Shown: piece after piece, positions 1 to 7,370 of the stretch
Layout of the letters: the number at the start of each line of letters is the position of its first letter
Position numbering within the stretch: position 1 is the stretch's first letter
DNA from: a bacterium
GTDB lineage: Bacteria; Desulfobacterota_D; UBA1144
Direction: 5' to 3'
DNA length: 18,027 bases
Assembly (NCBI GenBank): GCA_002701865.2
Contig: NZWH02000005.1
Span: 5,487 to 23,513 of the forward strand
Program-made: the position numbers and the translations under genes
Notes under the pieces: generated by a model
The model's input: the letters and a program-made list of their open reading frames with translations, nothing else
Told to the model about the DNA's origin: nothing
Database searches by the model: none

Positions 1-2
1 AA

Positions 3-530
3 CTTGTGAAAGAACACTTAAGTAATGGTGAAAATTTAACTGACTATGAATCATGTACCGCATTTGAAGACCCCTACTCAGTTTTTTATGAAGAATGTGA
101 CATTTTAGTTCCTGCAGCTTTAGAAGAGGTAATAAATGAAGCAAATATGTATAAAATAAAAGCCAAAATTATTGCAGAAGGTGCGAACGGCCCTATTACA
201 TATGAAGCAGATAAATATTTATCCAAGAATGGAATAATAATTCTCCCTGATTTATATTTAAATTCTGGTGGTGTCATTGTCTCGTATTTTGAATGGCTTA
301 AAAATCTTAACCATGTTAGATGGGGAAGAATTGACAATCAAGGTGAGAATAGTGTCAAAGAGATTGATCTAATCAACAATGCCTTAAATGAGACTATGTG
401 TCAGGCATTTGTCGAAATAAAAACCAAAAGAGTTAAACACAAAGGGGCTTTAACCTATAGAGAAGCCGCATATAAAATTGGTATAGAAAAGATAGCTAAT
501 ACTTATATTGAAATGGGAATTTTTCCTTAA
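3..530 (+). CDS. Glutamate dehydrogenase (Glu/Leu/Phe/Val family), C-terminal part
   Basis: This is the C-terminal ~175 residues of an NAD(P)-dependent glutamate dehydrogenase, which interconverts glutamate with 2-oxoglutarate and ammonium in the cytoplasm. The frame is open to the left edge, so the gene starts outside the window; the GTG at base 6 is not a likely start. Family signatures visible in order are the DILVPAALEEVI segment of the Rossmann-type NAD domain, the strongly conserved IAEGANGPIT stretch, LPDLYLNSGGVIVSYFEW, and NLNHVRWGR. The protein ends cleanly at TAA. A convergent gene ends 7 bases downstream. Whether NAD or NADP is used cannot be judged without the missing N-terminal part. 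Family assignment is secure; symbol (gdhA or other) is not given because the paralogue type is unclear. Confidence 0.93.
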   Translation, partial: LVKEHLSNGENLTDYESCTAFEDPYSVFYEECDILVPAALEEVINEANMYKIKAKIIAEGANGPITYEADKYLSKNGIIILPDLYLNSGGVIVSYFEWLKNLNHVRWGRIDNQGENSVKEIDLINNALNETMCQAFVEIKTKRVKHKGALTYREAAYKIGIEKIANTYIEMGIFP

Positions 531-537
531 TTTCTAC

Positions 538-948
538 TTATTTTACTTCGAAATTTCTCAGCCTTAAATAATCACCTTCCACTTCAAGGGGCTTTTTTGC
601 CTTTTCATGAAAAATAAAATCAATAAGAGATTTTTCACCTGGTCTAAGAATTGAAATTGTATGACTATCGGACATCAGGGGCTCAAGATCGTTACCATGA
701 AGTACCCAGCGTAAATAGACATACCGTTCTTGCTTAGTATTGTTCCGAATATAACCTACAACTCTATTCGATTCGTGCAATTGATATCGATGAACCACAC
801 CTTTTCTATTAATTTTTGCAACTTTATCCCAAAATTTTGAAGAACAAAAAAGAGAGTTATTTTCATACAATTTTATGCACTCATCTTTTGTTACTGAATA
901 AGAATTAAATGAGAGCAATAAAAATAATAAAAGGGACACGAACTTCAT
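538..948 (-). CDS. Small secreted protein of unknown function
   Basis: The 136-residue product starts with a hydrophobic signal peptide (residues 1 to about 18, Lys near the N-terminus, then a Leu/Phe core and a small-residue end), so it is exported to the periplasm or beyond. Cys24 and Cys35 in the mature part could form a disulfide. The rest is rich in Arg, Lys, Tyr and predicted beta strands, with a stretch resembling a beta-sandwich (YIRNNTKQERYVYLRWVLHG). I do not recognise a family. There is no SD before the ATG; instead the minus strand carries TATATT ending six bases upstream, suggesting a leaderless mRNA. The gene converges on the glutamate dehydrogenase gene. Confidence 0.75.
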   Translation of the reverse strand: MKFVSLLLFLLLSFNSYSVTKDECIKLYENNSLFCSSKFWDKVAKINRKGVVHRYQLHESNRVVGYIRNNTKQERYVYLRWVLHGNDLEPLMSDSHTISILRPGEKSLIDFIFHEKAKKPLEVEGDYLRLRNFEVK

Positions 949-954
949 ACAATA

Positions 955-960
955 AATATA
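955..960 (-). promoter_or_regulatory. Candidate -10 element of the secreted-protein gene (leaderless)
   Basis: The minus strand reads TATATT, ending six bases before the ATG at 948. A normal transcription start, six to seven bases after the -10, would fall on or next to the start codon. No purine-rich SD lies in between. No convincing -35 is seen. Confidence 0.35.
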
Positions 961-992
961 ATGAAAAAATTAATGATTACATAGTAGAAGTT

Positions 993-1796
993 TTAGTATT
1001 CCAACTCCGCCCTAGCTTTAGAACAAGCACAGTTCTGACAAAAGGGGTTAAAAGATGGTAACTCTTCAGAATTCAGTACATTTAGCATCTCTTCAATCTT
1101 AGTATCAATCCAGTGTGTTCTAAGCTTATAAGGAACAAGCGTTTCATCAAAAACTAGTTTAGAATTAAATCCACTCATATCTTTTCTACAATTAGCAACA
1201 TAAAAGTAACTAACTTCAGAAACATTAAAGCCATTTTTTTCGAACAAATAAGCATAAATATCCATTTGGACTTTGTAAGATTCGTGGAATATATTTGAAA
1301 GGTAATCTTCAATGTTCACTTTATAAAAGCTAGCTTGAGATTTGTAATCAACTATTATTATTTCTTCTGTAAATTGATTAAACCATACATCGTCAACACC
1401 GCCTTTAATAATCAAATTTGTATCTTTGTACCTATATTTAATTCCCCCTCTTAAAGCATCTCTCCATCTATCAATATCAGGATGATCAAAAGGGATGATA
1501 CCTTCCATGTTGTTCTTAACCATTAGTCTATGTTGTGTTTGGGTTTTTCTGCACAAATCAAACTCTTTCTTTAAAAGTTCATCAACTGTACTATTTAAAG
1601 TCCATCCGGGCATATCAGGCACTTTGATACCAAGAACTCTATCTAAGTAAAAACATCTCTTACAGAGCAAAAAATCATTAAATTTGCTTCTACTTAACTC
1701 AAAATCAAGGTTTTTGGAGTACAAAGATGACTTTTTAACTCTCTTACCTCTAGCTTCAGTCAATTCACCCTTGTTGTTTTTATTGATAGAAATCAT
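993..1796 (-). CDS. PD-(D/E)XK nuclease, RecB/Cas4-like with Fe-S cysteines
   Basis: The 267-residue protein has the layout of a RecB-family/Cas4-like nuclease. The first cysteine pair is CKRC (Cys45, Cys48). The nuclease core follows: KGGVDDVW (Asp135/Asp136, the metal-binding acid of motif II), IVDYKSQ (Asp150 and Lys152, the D-X-K triad) and QMDIYAY (Gln178-Tyr181, the QxxxY motif). The last cysteines are CQNCAC (Cys253, Cys256, Cys258). One cysteine pair before and a cluster after the core is the known Fe-S arrangement of Cas4 and AddB-type nucleases. No cas genes, repeats or helicase domain are near, so it acts alone or with distant partners, probably as a DNA exonuclease. It is divergent from hspQ with a 69-base gap. 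A weak SD (AGAAGG) lies before the ATG. Fold is well supported; the in vivo role is unknown. Confidence 0.82.
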   Translation of the reverse strand: MISINKNNKGELTEARGKRVKKSSLYSKNLDFELSRSKFNDFLLCKRCFYLDRVLGIKVPDMPGWTLNSTVDELLKKEFDLCRKTQTQHRLMVKNNMEGIIPFDHPDIDRWRDALRGGIKYRYKDTNLIIKGGVDDVWFNQFTEEIIIVDYKSQASFYKVNIEDYLSNIFHESYKVQMDIYAYLFEKNGFNVSEVSYFYVANCRKDMSGFNSKLVFDETLVPYKLRTHWIDTKIEEMLNVLNSEELPSFNPFCQNCACSKARAELEY

Positions 1797-1853
1797 AAAA
1801 CCTTCTTATTTATATTTGAACTTTTTTGAATATAAAAATCAAGTGTTTTAGTG

Positions 1854-1859
1854 TAAAAT
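1854..1859 (+). promoter_or_regulatory. Candidate -10 element for hspQ (leaderless)
   Basis: TAAAAT lies with six bases between it and the hspQ ATG at 1866. No SD is present in the gap, so transcription may begin at or beside the start codon. No good -35 is visible 17-18 bases upstream. Confidence 0.35.
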
Positions 1860-1865
1860 TTATTT

Positions 1866-2183
1866 ATGAAAGAAGTTAAAACTAAGTTCAAAATTGGTCA
1901 AATTGTTAGACACAAATTATTTGATTATACAGGTGTAATATTTGATATTGATCCATCTTTCGAAGGAACAGATGAATGGTATGATAAAGTAGCAGAAACG
2001 AAACCACCTAGAGACAAACCTTGGTGCCATGTCTTAGTAAGTGATGATGAGAAAACAACTTATGTTGCGGAAAAGAACATAGAAGAGGTTTTGAATCCAA
2101 AACCAATAAACCACTCTATGGTTCAATATATATTTGAAAAGTTTAATGGAAAAGATTATCAATTAAAGTTTAAAGCAAACTAA
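1866..2183 (+). CDS. hspQ: Heat shock protein HspQ (YccV-like hemimethylated-DNA-binding family)
   Basis: The 105-residue product matches the HspQ/YccV family along its whole length, and 105 residues is the usual size. Signatures are the opening KFKIGQIVRHKLFDYTGVI, the acidic DIDPSFEGTDEWY, then the core KPWCHVLVSD, the following TTYVAEKNIE, and a C-terminal YIFEKFNGKDYQLKF. Family members are small cytoplasmic beta-barrel proteins; the E. coli protein is heat-inducible, affects stability of mutant DnaA, and has been described as an adaptor/specificity factor for Lon. The hemimethylated-DNA-binding label comes from an older assay. Here the gene is followed after two bases by a uracil-DNA glycosylase gene, so the two are very likely co-transcribed. 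No SD precedes the ATG. Confidence 0.93.
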   Translation: MKEVKTKFKIGQIVRHKLFDYTGVIFDIDPSFEGTDEWYDKVAETKPPRDKPWCHVLVSDDEKTTYVAEKNIEEVLNPKPINHSMVQYIFEKFNGKDYQLKFKAN

Positions 2184-2185
2184 AA

Positions 2186-2860
2186 ATGTATCCCCTTACT
2201 TTAGAGTCGTTAAATAAAGAGATAATCAATTGTACCAAGTGCACTAGACTTGTAAATTTCAGAAAAAAGATATCCAAAAATAAAAGAAAAGAGTATGTGA
2301 ATGAAGACTATTGGGGTAGACCAATAACAGGATTTGGTGATAAGAAAGGTAGAATTCTAATAGTTGGTCTTGCACCAGCCGCTCACGGTGGAACGAGGAC
2401 TGGTAGAGTTTTTACAGGGGATAAATCTTCAGAATTTCTTTATCAGTGTTTATATGAAGCAAATATAAGTAATCAGCCCTACTCTATATCTAAAAATGAT
2501 GGATTAAAATTGAAAGATTCCTATATAACTACAGCTTTAAAGTGTGTACCCCCTGAGGATAAGCCAACTTCAATAGAGCTCAAAACATGTTCAAAGTATT
2601 TTGAAAATGAATTAATACTATTAAAAAAATCAATATTTATTGTTGCATTGGGTAAGATAGCTTTCGAAGCAACGGTAAAATATTATATTGAAAATTATGG
2701 AAAATTTAAGAAAAAACCTCAGTTTACCCATGGATCTAGTCATAATCTGCCGGATGGAAAGAGTCTTATTGGATGCTATCATCCAAGTCCCAGAAATGTT
2801 AACACTGGAAGACTGAATAAGAAAATGATGGTAGATTTATTTAAAAATATTAGAAAATAA
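2186..2860 (+). CDS. Uracil-DNA glycosylase, family 5 (UDGb type, Fe-S)
   Basis: The enzyme removes uracil (and, in studied homologues, other deaminated bases) from DNA to start base excision repair. The 224-residue protein carries family-5 hallmarks: motif A is GLAPAAHGGTRTGRVFTGD (residues 61-79), where the usual catalytic acid or Asn of other UDG families is replaced by Ala, and motif B is HPSPRNVNTGRL (199-210). Four cysteines, Cys16 and Cys19 (CTKC), Cys120 and Cys135, are placed to bind the [4Fe-4S] cluster of the family 4/5 group. Family 5 is best known from thermophiles and actinobacteria but also occurs in proteobacteria. The ATG is two bases after the hspQ stop and has no SD, so it is probably translated by coupling. 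Confidence 0.9.
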   Translation: MYPLTLESLNKEIINCTKCTRLVNFRKKISKNKRKEYVNEDYWGRPITGFGDKKGRILIVGLAPAAHGGTRTGRVFTGDKSSEFLYQCLYEANISNQPYSISKNDGLKLKDSYITTALKCVPPEDKPTSIELKTCSKYFENELILLKKSIFIVALGKIAFEATVKYYIENYGKFKKKPQFTHGSSHNLPDGKSLIGCYHPSPRNVNTGRLNKKMMVDLFKNIRK

Positions 2861-3001
2861 GTTTAATTTTTTATACTTAAAATACTGATATTATTGATTT
2901 AAATTAAATTAAAAAATAATTAGATTTTATATTTTTATATTAAGTATATAAATTCCTACTGAAAAAGTTTAAAAAAATGCCTAATAAAAGGGGTAAATAT
3001 G

Positions 3002-3025
3002 AGTGTTTTTTGTAAAGTAAACACT
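3002..3025. repeat. Inverted repeat upstream of the DUF6311 gene
   Basis: AGTGTTT (3002-3008) and AAACACT (3019-3025) form perfect 7-base arms around a 10-base spacer. The element sits just upstream of the candidate -10 at 3035-3040, where a -35 or an operator would be. It has no T-run, so a terminator is unlikely. Confidence 0.35.
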
Positions 3026-3031
3026 ATATTG

Positions 3032-3040
3032 TGCTATCAT
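3032..3040 (+). promoter_or_regulatory. Candidate extended -10 promoter element (TGC-TATCAT)
   Basis: TGC followed by TATCAT matches the TGn extended -10 form. Seven bases separate it from the ATG at 3048 and no SD lies between, so the mRNA is probably leaderless or nearly so. Confidence 0.4.
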
Positions 3041-3047
3041 TTATCCG

Positions 3048-4751
3048 ATGAAAACCCTTAATTTTAAAAGAAATATTATCCTTTTATCCATATCTCTCTT
3101 CTTTTTCTTTTATATGACGGGCTTTAGTTTAAATTATTTAAATCCAAGAAATATTGATTGGATTTTTTTTCAAGGTAATGACGACGCATCAATTATTTGG
3201 TTTGGATATGAATACTTTCGATGGACTGATTTTTTTCAATACCCTATTCTAAACAACTACCCATATGGACAAGAGCTTAATATCTCTCTTGTATACACTG
3301 GTTCAATACCAATAGTTTCACTCATACTTAAACCTTTTGATAAAATATTAGGTTTCCCTTTTCAGTTTTTTGGAATATATCACTTAATTTGCTTGTTCTT
3401 ACAAGCCTATTTCACTATTAAGATCTTAGACTTATTTGTTAAATGCCAAATTACTAAGTTTTTATTTGTATCTATAGTTCTTTTGAGCCCAATATTACCT
3501 TTTAATTTATTAATAAATCACAACGGTCTATTTGGGCATTGGATAATAATTGCTTCTATCTACTTATACTTAATCCCTCAATTCAAATATAGACGATGGA
3601 TAAGTTTACTAATACTTTCTCTTTTAACTATGGCTTATCTGTTTGCTATGATATTACCGATCTTTTTTGCAGACCTTTTTAGGAGAAGTTTAAACAAAGA
3701 GATTAACAACCATAATGTTTTCCTTTACTCTGTATATACTTTTTTATCCATAGGACTAATTTTTTTACTAATTGGTGTTGAAACTAGCAATGAAACTTAC
3801 TCCTACTATCAGGGATATGGGAACTATAGGATGAATTTAAATTCTATTTTTGATCCTAGTGTATCTCTAGCAAACATAAATACTGATTCTTTTAATTTTT
3901 CTAAACTAATCCCAAACCTAACTGATACTACTAATATTAAGGGCTCTGGTGACTATGAGGGATTTAATTTTATTGGAACTTCAATGATATTGATAATATT
4001 GACAACTATAATAAATTATAAAAAAAATCTTATTAAATTTACTAAAGAAAACTACTTACCAATTCTTATAGCTTGCCTATTTCTAGTCATTTTTGCATTA
4101 AGTCATAAAGTAATACTGAATGATAGCTTACTTGTAAGCTATCCACTTCCATCATTTGCTAAGAAACTTTTTGGTGTTTTTAGATCTTCTGGAAGATTTT
4201 TTTGGCCTGTTATGTATATAATAACTTTTTTTTCTTTTTATATTTTTTACAAATCCATAAATCCAAAAAAGATTATTGCAATTCTAATTATTATAATATC
4301 TATTGGTTTTATTGATTCTTCCGAAGTTTACACACAAACAAGAGCGTTAAAATCATTCAATCTAAACTATAGTGGTCATACTTGGAAACAAATGCTTAAG
4401 GATCCCAAGTGGGAAGAGTTTGGAAAGTCCTACAATAGTATTAAGTATATTTATCCCGAAATGATGCCTATTAAAAACTATAGAGAAATAACATTATTTG
4501 CTGTTACAGAGGGTCTTTCTGTTAATGGTGGATATTTAGCTCGAATAAAGAAAAGCTCTTTAAGAAAAGTGAAAGCAGATCTAAAGCTTTCCTTAGAAGC
4601 ATGTATCTTTGATCCAAGCTCTTTATATATATTTACAAGTAAGAAAAATTGGGAGAAAGCATCGCTATGTGATACAAAAAATGAAACCTTTTTTATAGAC
4701 AATACATTCATAATTGCACCAACAAAGAAGGTTGCTGAAATTTTACGATAG
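3048..4751 (+). CDS. DUF6311-like multi-pass membrane protein (GT-C type)
   Basis: The 567-residue protein has roughly ten hydrophobic segments (first at about 8-28) in its first 425 residues and a soluble C-terminal tail of about 140 residues. An acidic NDDAS motif (44-48) after the first membrane helix, the following FGYEYFRW, then YPYGQELN (71-78) and SIPIVSLILKP, fit the DUF6311 family as I remember it. That family has the shape of GT-C glycosyltransferases, with an acidic catalytic motif in the first extracytoplasmic loop, so transfer of a sugar from a lipid carrier onto a surface polymer is the best guess. Substrate is unknown and no other glycan genes are adjacent. The next gene begins 52 bases downstream on the same strand. 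Confidence 0.75.
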   Translation: MKTLNFKRNIILLSISLFFFFYMTGFSLNYLNPRNIDWIFFQGNDDASIIWFGYEYFRWTDFFQYPILNNYPYGQELNISLVYTGSIPIVSLILKPFDKILGFPFQFFGIYHLICLFLQAYFTIKILDLFVKCQITKFLFVSIVLLSPILPFNLLINHNGLFGHWIIIASIYLYLIPQFKYRRWISLLILSLLTMAYLFAMILPIFFADLFRRSLNKEINNHNVFLYSVYTFLSIGLIFLLIGVETSNETYSYYQGYGNYRMNLNSIFDPSVSLANINTDSFNFSKLIPNLTDTTNIKGSGDYEGFNFIGTSMILIILTTIINYKKNLIKFTKENYLPILIACLFLVIFALSHKVILNDSLLVSYPLPSFAKKLFGVFRSSGRFFWPVMYIITFFSFYIFYKSINPKKIIAILIIIISIGFIDSSEVYTQTRALKSFNLNYSGHTWKQMLKDPKWEEFGKSYNSIKYIYPEMMPIKNYREITLFAVTEGLSVNGGYLARIKKSSLRKVKADLKLSLEACIFDPSSLYIFTSKKNWEKASLCDTKNETFFIDNTFIIAPTKKVAEILR

Positions 4752-4803
4752 AAAAGTTGCTAGTTTTAATTAAAAACTTCGTGTTTCATGATAGAGTTAG
4801 AAA

Positions 4804-5772
4804 ATGAGAATTTGTGAAATTATTTCTGAGTCAAAATACAAAAGAACACTTATTACAATAGCAGAAAAACAAGGTGTAGTAGATTATTGGTGGTCATCGG
4901 AGCTAGAAGATGGACGTCAGGTATTTACTATGGTTGTTACTAACGATTCAAGACAATCTGTTTTAGATAGCTTGCAGATATTGTTTGAATCTGATAAAAA
5001 TGCCAAAATTCTGGTACTTCCCGTTGATGCTTCGATTCCTAGATTACAAGAAAATAATAACGAGCAAAAAAAAATAGATCAAAAGACAACAAGAGAAGAG
5101 CTTTATGAAAATGTTACAAAAGGAGTGGATCTGAATCTAAATTTTATACTTATGGTAATACTTTCAACTATAGTTGTTACTATAGGTCTCTCAGAAGACA
5201 ACATAGCTGTTGTAGTTGGAGCTATGGTGATAGCACCATTACTTGGGCCTAACATAGCACTATCATTCGCTGCATCTATAGGTAATAGAAATCTTATCTT
5301 TAAATCTTTAAATTCTATAGTTATTGGAATATTGATATCTATCTCATTTGGTTACTTAATATCATCAATTTCAGACCTTAACTATCAAAGCAAGGAAATT
5401 CTATCTAGGACAAATATAGGTATTGGTGATATTGTTCTAGCCTTGGCATCTGGAGCTGCTGCTGCACTATCAATGACTACGGGTATTTCTGCGGCATTAG
5501 TAGGAGTCATGGTATCAGTTGCGCTTCTTCCTCCCGCAGCTTCATTCGCTATTCTCATTGCAAATGGCGAATACAACCTGGCATTTGGGTCATTAATGCT
5601 ACTTATAATCAATACTGTTTGCGTTCAGCTTGCAGGAAACATTGTATTCATTTCACAAGGAATAAAAGCTAGGACGTTAAAAGAGAGAGATGATGCCAAA
5701 GGTGGGCTTAAATATTTTATACTTTTCTGGATTATTTCAATATCCTTATTAGTCTTAGTTTTATATTTATAG
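4804..5772 (+). CDS. TIGR00341/DUF389 family inner-membrane protein
   Basis: The 322-residue protein has the TIGR00341/DUF389 plan: a soluble N-terminal ferredoxin-like domain (about 1-75), a charged linker, then membrane helices near 113-131, 134-158, 170-189, 208-226, 228-252, 258-284 and 304-322. The family core AVVVGAMVIAPLLGPNIALS (135-154) and LLPPAASFAILIANG (241-255) are clearly present. Function of the family is not established; transport has been suggested from the two similar helix blocks. A possible extended -10 (TGA-TAGAGT, 4789-4797) ends six bases before the ATG, and there is no SD. The stop codon is one base from the stop of the convergent gene. Confidence 0.88.
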   Translation: MRICEIISESKYKRTLITIAEKQGVVDYWWSSELEDGRQVFTMVVTNDSRQSVLDSLQILFESDKNAKILVLPVDASIPRLQENNNEQKKIDQKTTREELYENVTKGVDLNLNFILMVILSTIVVTIGLSEDNIAVVVGAMVIAPLLGPNIALSFAASIGNRNLIFKSLNSIVIGILISISFGYLISSISDLNYQSKEILSRTNIGIGDIVLALASGAAAALSMTTGISAALVGVMVSVALLPPAASFAILIANGEYNLAFGSLMLLIINTVCVQLAGNIVFISQGIKARTLKERDDAKGGLKYFILFWIISISLLVLVLYL

Positions 5773-5773
5773 A

Positions 5774-6199
5774 CTACTTTTCCTTATAAATTAATTTGGG
5801 GACATAAATTATGTTTTCATCTTTAGTAAATATAAAATGCTTAGAATCCATTAACATAACGAATAATTCGTTCTTTCCTGTATTCAATAAGTCTGATGAA
5901 AGAGTATAATTTTTTTCTGTAATCATAATCTTTTTCTTATTGTTAATCAGCAACAGGATATGTCCTTCGTTCTTATTAATCACAGAAGAGTCATTCAATG
6001 GAATCAATTCAAAATTAGTGAGTTTAAACTCAAGAATATAACTTGAGAGGTTCTGATTTTTTAATTCAACAGCTATAGTGGGATAAGGACTTGCTGCTTC
6101 GACCATCTTTCCATGGTTGGCATGAGATAGACCAGAAGCAATAGGTATTAAAACCATAGAGACTAAAAGAAAAAAATAGGTTACGAAGCTTTTCATCAT
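5774..6199 (-). CDS. Exported protein of unknown function, possible copper-handling family
   Basis: The 141-residue protein has an N-terminal signal peptide (about 1-25, ending near SGLSHA) and a beta-rich mature part. The order of segments (PTIAVELKNQ, then FKLTNFELIP, GHILLLINNKK, and an LFVMLMDSKH near the end) looks like small periplasmic proteins whose pattern is NF.F.P, then GHAHLYVNG, then LNANDH. Those proteins often sit with copper genes. Here most of the histidines of that pattern are missing (GHILL instead of GHAHL), although His27/His29 and a late His remain, so the metal role is uncertain. The ATG overlaps the TGA of a 27-codon ORF in an ATGA arrangement. Functional call is a weak pattern resemblance only. 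Confidence 0.6.
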   Translation of the reverse strand: MMKSFVTYFFLLVSMVLIPIASGLSHANHGKMVEAASPYPTIAVELKNQNLSSYILEFKLTNFELIPLNDSSVINKNEGHILLLINNKKKIMITEKNYTLSSDLLNTGKNELFVMLMDSKHFIFTKDENIIYVPKLIYKEK

Positions 6200-6279
6200 T
6201 TAATACTCTCAACCCACTCTTCACCGTAAAAGACAACAAAGTACAAAATTAGAAAGAAAATAATATATATATATCTCAT
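6196..6279 (-). CDS. Possible 27-aa single-pass membrane peptide
   Basis: An ATG at 6279 opens 27 codons: MRYIYIIFFLILYFVVFYG followed by a short acidic/charged tail (GEEWVESIK). One hydrophobic helix fills residues 3-19. The TGA stop overlaps the start of the next gene by four bases (ATGA), the classic sign of translational coupling. No SD precedes it; TGT-TAAGTT ends seven bases before the ATG and could be a weak extended -10. AT-rich DNA easily yields hydrophobic short ORFs, so this is a proposal. Confidence 0.4.
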   Translation of the reverse strand: MRYIYIIFFLILYFVVFYGEEWVESIK

Positions 6280-6359
6280 ATCAAAAAACTTAACATTAAA
6301 GGCTTCAATATATTATATATCTTTAATATCGTATATCATATTATCAATAGTCAAAAATT

Positions 6360-7214
6360 ATGGTTAAAAATTTAATAATATTTACTGATTTAGATGGAAC
6401 TCTTTTGAATTTTAAGACTTTTGAATTTAGATCTATTCTACCTTTTATAGAGGACTTGAAAAATAGAGGTATTAAAATTATACCAAGTTCAAGTAAATGC
6501 TTCTCTGAAATAGAACATATAGTTAAAGACATTGGTCTAAATGGACCATTTATAGTTGAAAATGGTTCTGCTATATATATTCCCAAAAATGCAATCAAAC
6601 AAATACCTATAAACGCAATGGAAGAAGGTGAATATTGGGTACTTAAGCTAGGGACAGAAAGAGAAATAATAAATAAAAAAATTAGACAGAAAGATTTTAA
6701 AGACTATATGAGATTTATTCTTTTTCTTAAGAATATGACTAAGCTTCAACAATCATACTATACAGGTCTAAAATCTGATTCATTAAATAGATCACTTGAT
6801 AGGAAATATGGTGAACCCTTTATTTGGATGGGGAGCAAAGAGTATTTAGATGAATTTAAGAAGAGTTTAAATGAAGAAGGTCTGAGTATATTTTCTGGAG
6901 CACGCCTTATGCATCTCACAGGGTTGAACTCAAAAGGGGATGCTATGAGAGAATTATTAAATGATCATGGGTTTCAAAATATTATCAATGTTGATAGTTT
7001 AGAAGATATAACTACAATTGCATGTGGTGATAGCGAGAATGACCTTTCAATGCTTGAAATTGCAGATTATGCAGTTGTTTTAAGGCTTCCAGGAAAGAAT
7101 ACATTAAAACTGAAAAGGAAATCTAATTCTTTCAATTCAATAAAAGTTGCACCTGAAGGATGGAAAGAGACCCTATTAGAAATAGATTTAATTAAAAAAA
7201 TTTTAGATACGTAG
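6360..7214 (+). CDS. mpgP: Mannosyl-3-phosphoglycerate phosphatase (HAD-IIB)
   Basis: The 284-residue enzyme belongs to HAD subfamily IIB. Catalytic motif I is TDLDGT (Asp10 nucleophile, Asp12 acid/base), motif II is IPSSSK (41-46), motif III includes Lys192 (SKGDA), and motif IV is GDSENDLSMLE (223-233). The FIVENGSAIYIP stretch (64-75) and the cap-domain KYGEPFIW (149-156) are features of the mannosyl-3-phosphoglycerate phosphatase group. The reaction releases phosphate from mannosyl-3-phosphoglycerate to give mannosylglycerate, a compatible solute; some relatives act on the glucosyl analogue. The matching synthase is not in the window, so the substrate is inferred. E. coli YedP is a relative of the same group. 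It is divergent from the 5774-6279 pair. Confidence 0.82.
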   Translation: MVKNLIIFTDLDGTLLNFKTFEFRSILPFIEDLKNRGIKIIPSSSKCFSEIEHIVKDIGLNGPFIVENGSAIYIPKNAIKQIPINAMEEGEYWVLKLGTEREIINKKIRQKDFKDYMRFILFLKNMTKLQQSYYTGLKSDSLNRSLDRKYGEPFIWMGSKEYLDEFKKSLNEEGLSIFSGARLMHLTGLNSKGDAMRELLNDHGFQNIINVDSLEDITTIACGDSENDLSMLEIADYAVVLRLPGKNTLKLKRKSNSFNSIKVAPEGWKETLLEIDLIKKILDT

Positions 7215-7370
7215 TCTACTTTCTTAAAGTGGAAATAAAAACTTAGTTAAGTATATTAAGAAGTAACAAGATGGTAGATGAATCATAAAAACAAGGGTTA
7301 TTGGTTTGTTGGAGTGAGGATTATACTTTTATGACTCAATTGTGCTTTTAAATCTTAAATACTAATAGTC
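7215..7370. other. Intergenic region, no feature recognised
   Basis: This 156-base gap lies between two convergent genes. It holds only a 5-base stem (ACTTT-CTT-AAAGT) without a T-run and short ORFs under 20 codons with no start signals. I see no convincing terminator or RNA gene. Confidence 0.4.

Noticed and set aside
993..1796. CRISPR-associated Cas4
   Set aside because: No repeats, spacers or other cas genes occur anywhere in the window; the cysteine layout is shared with non-CRISPR RecB-like nucleases.
2859..2879. TAAGT ... ACTTA repeat after the glycosylase gene as a terminator
   Set aside because: Five A/T-rich pairs with an 11-base loop and no following T-run; too weak.
2999..3061. 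A 20-codon ORF starting at ATG 2999 with an AAGGGG upstream, running out of frame into the DUF6311 gene
   Set aside because: It would need a transcript starting before the better -10 at 3035-3040, its product has no recognisable feature, and it overlaps the real start out of frame.
6241..6350. AT-repeat tract as a replication origin or attachment site
   Set aside because: It is simple AT-rich sequence between divergent genes; no iterons, DnaA boxes, direct repeats or integrase are present.
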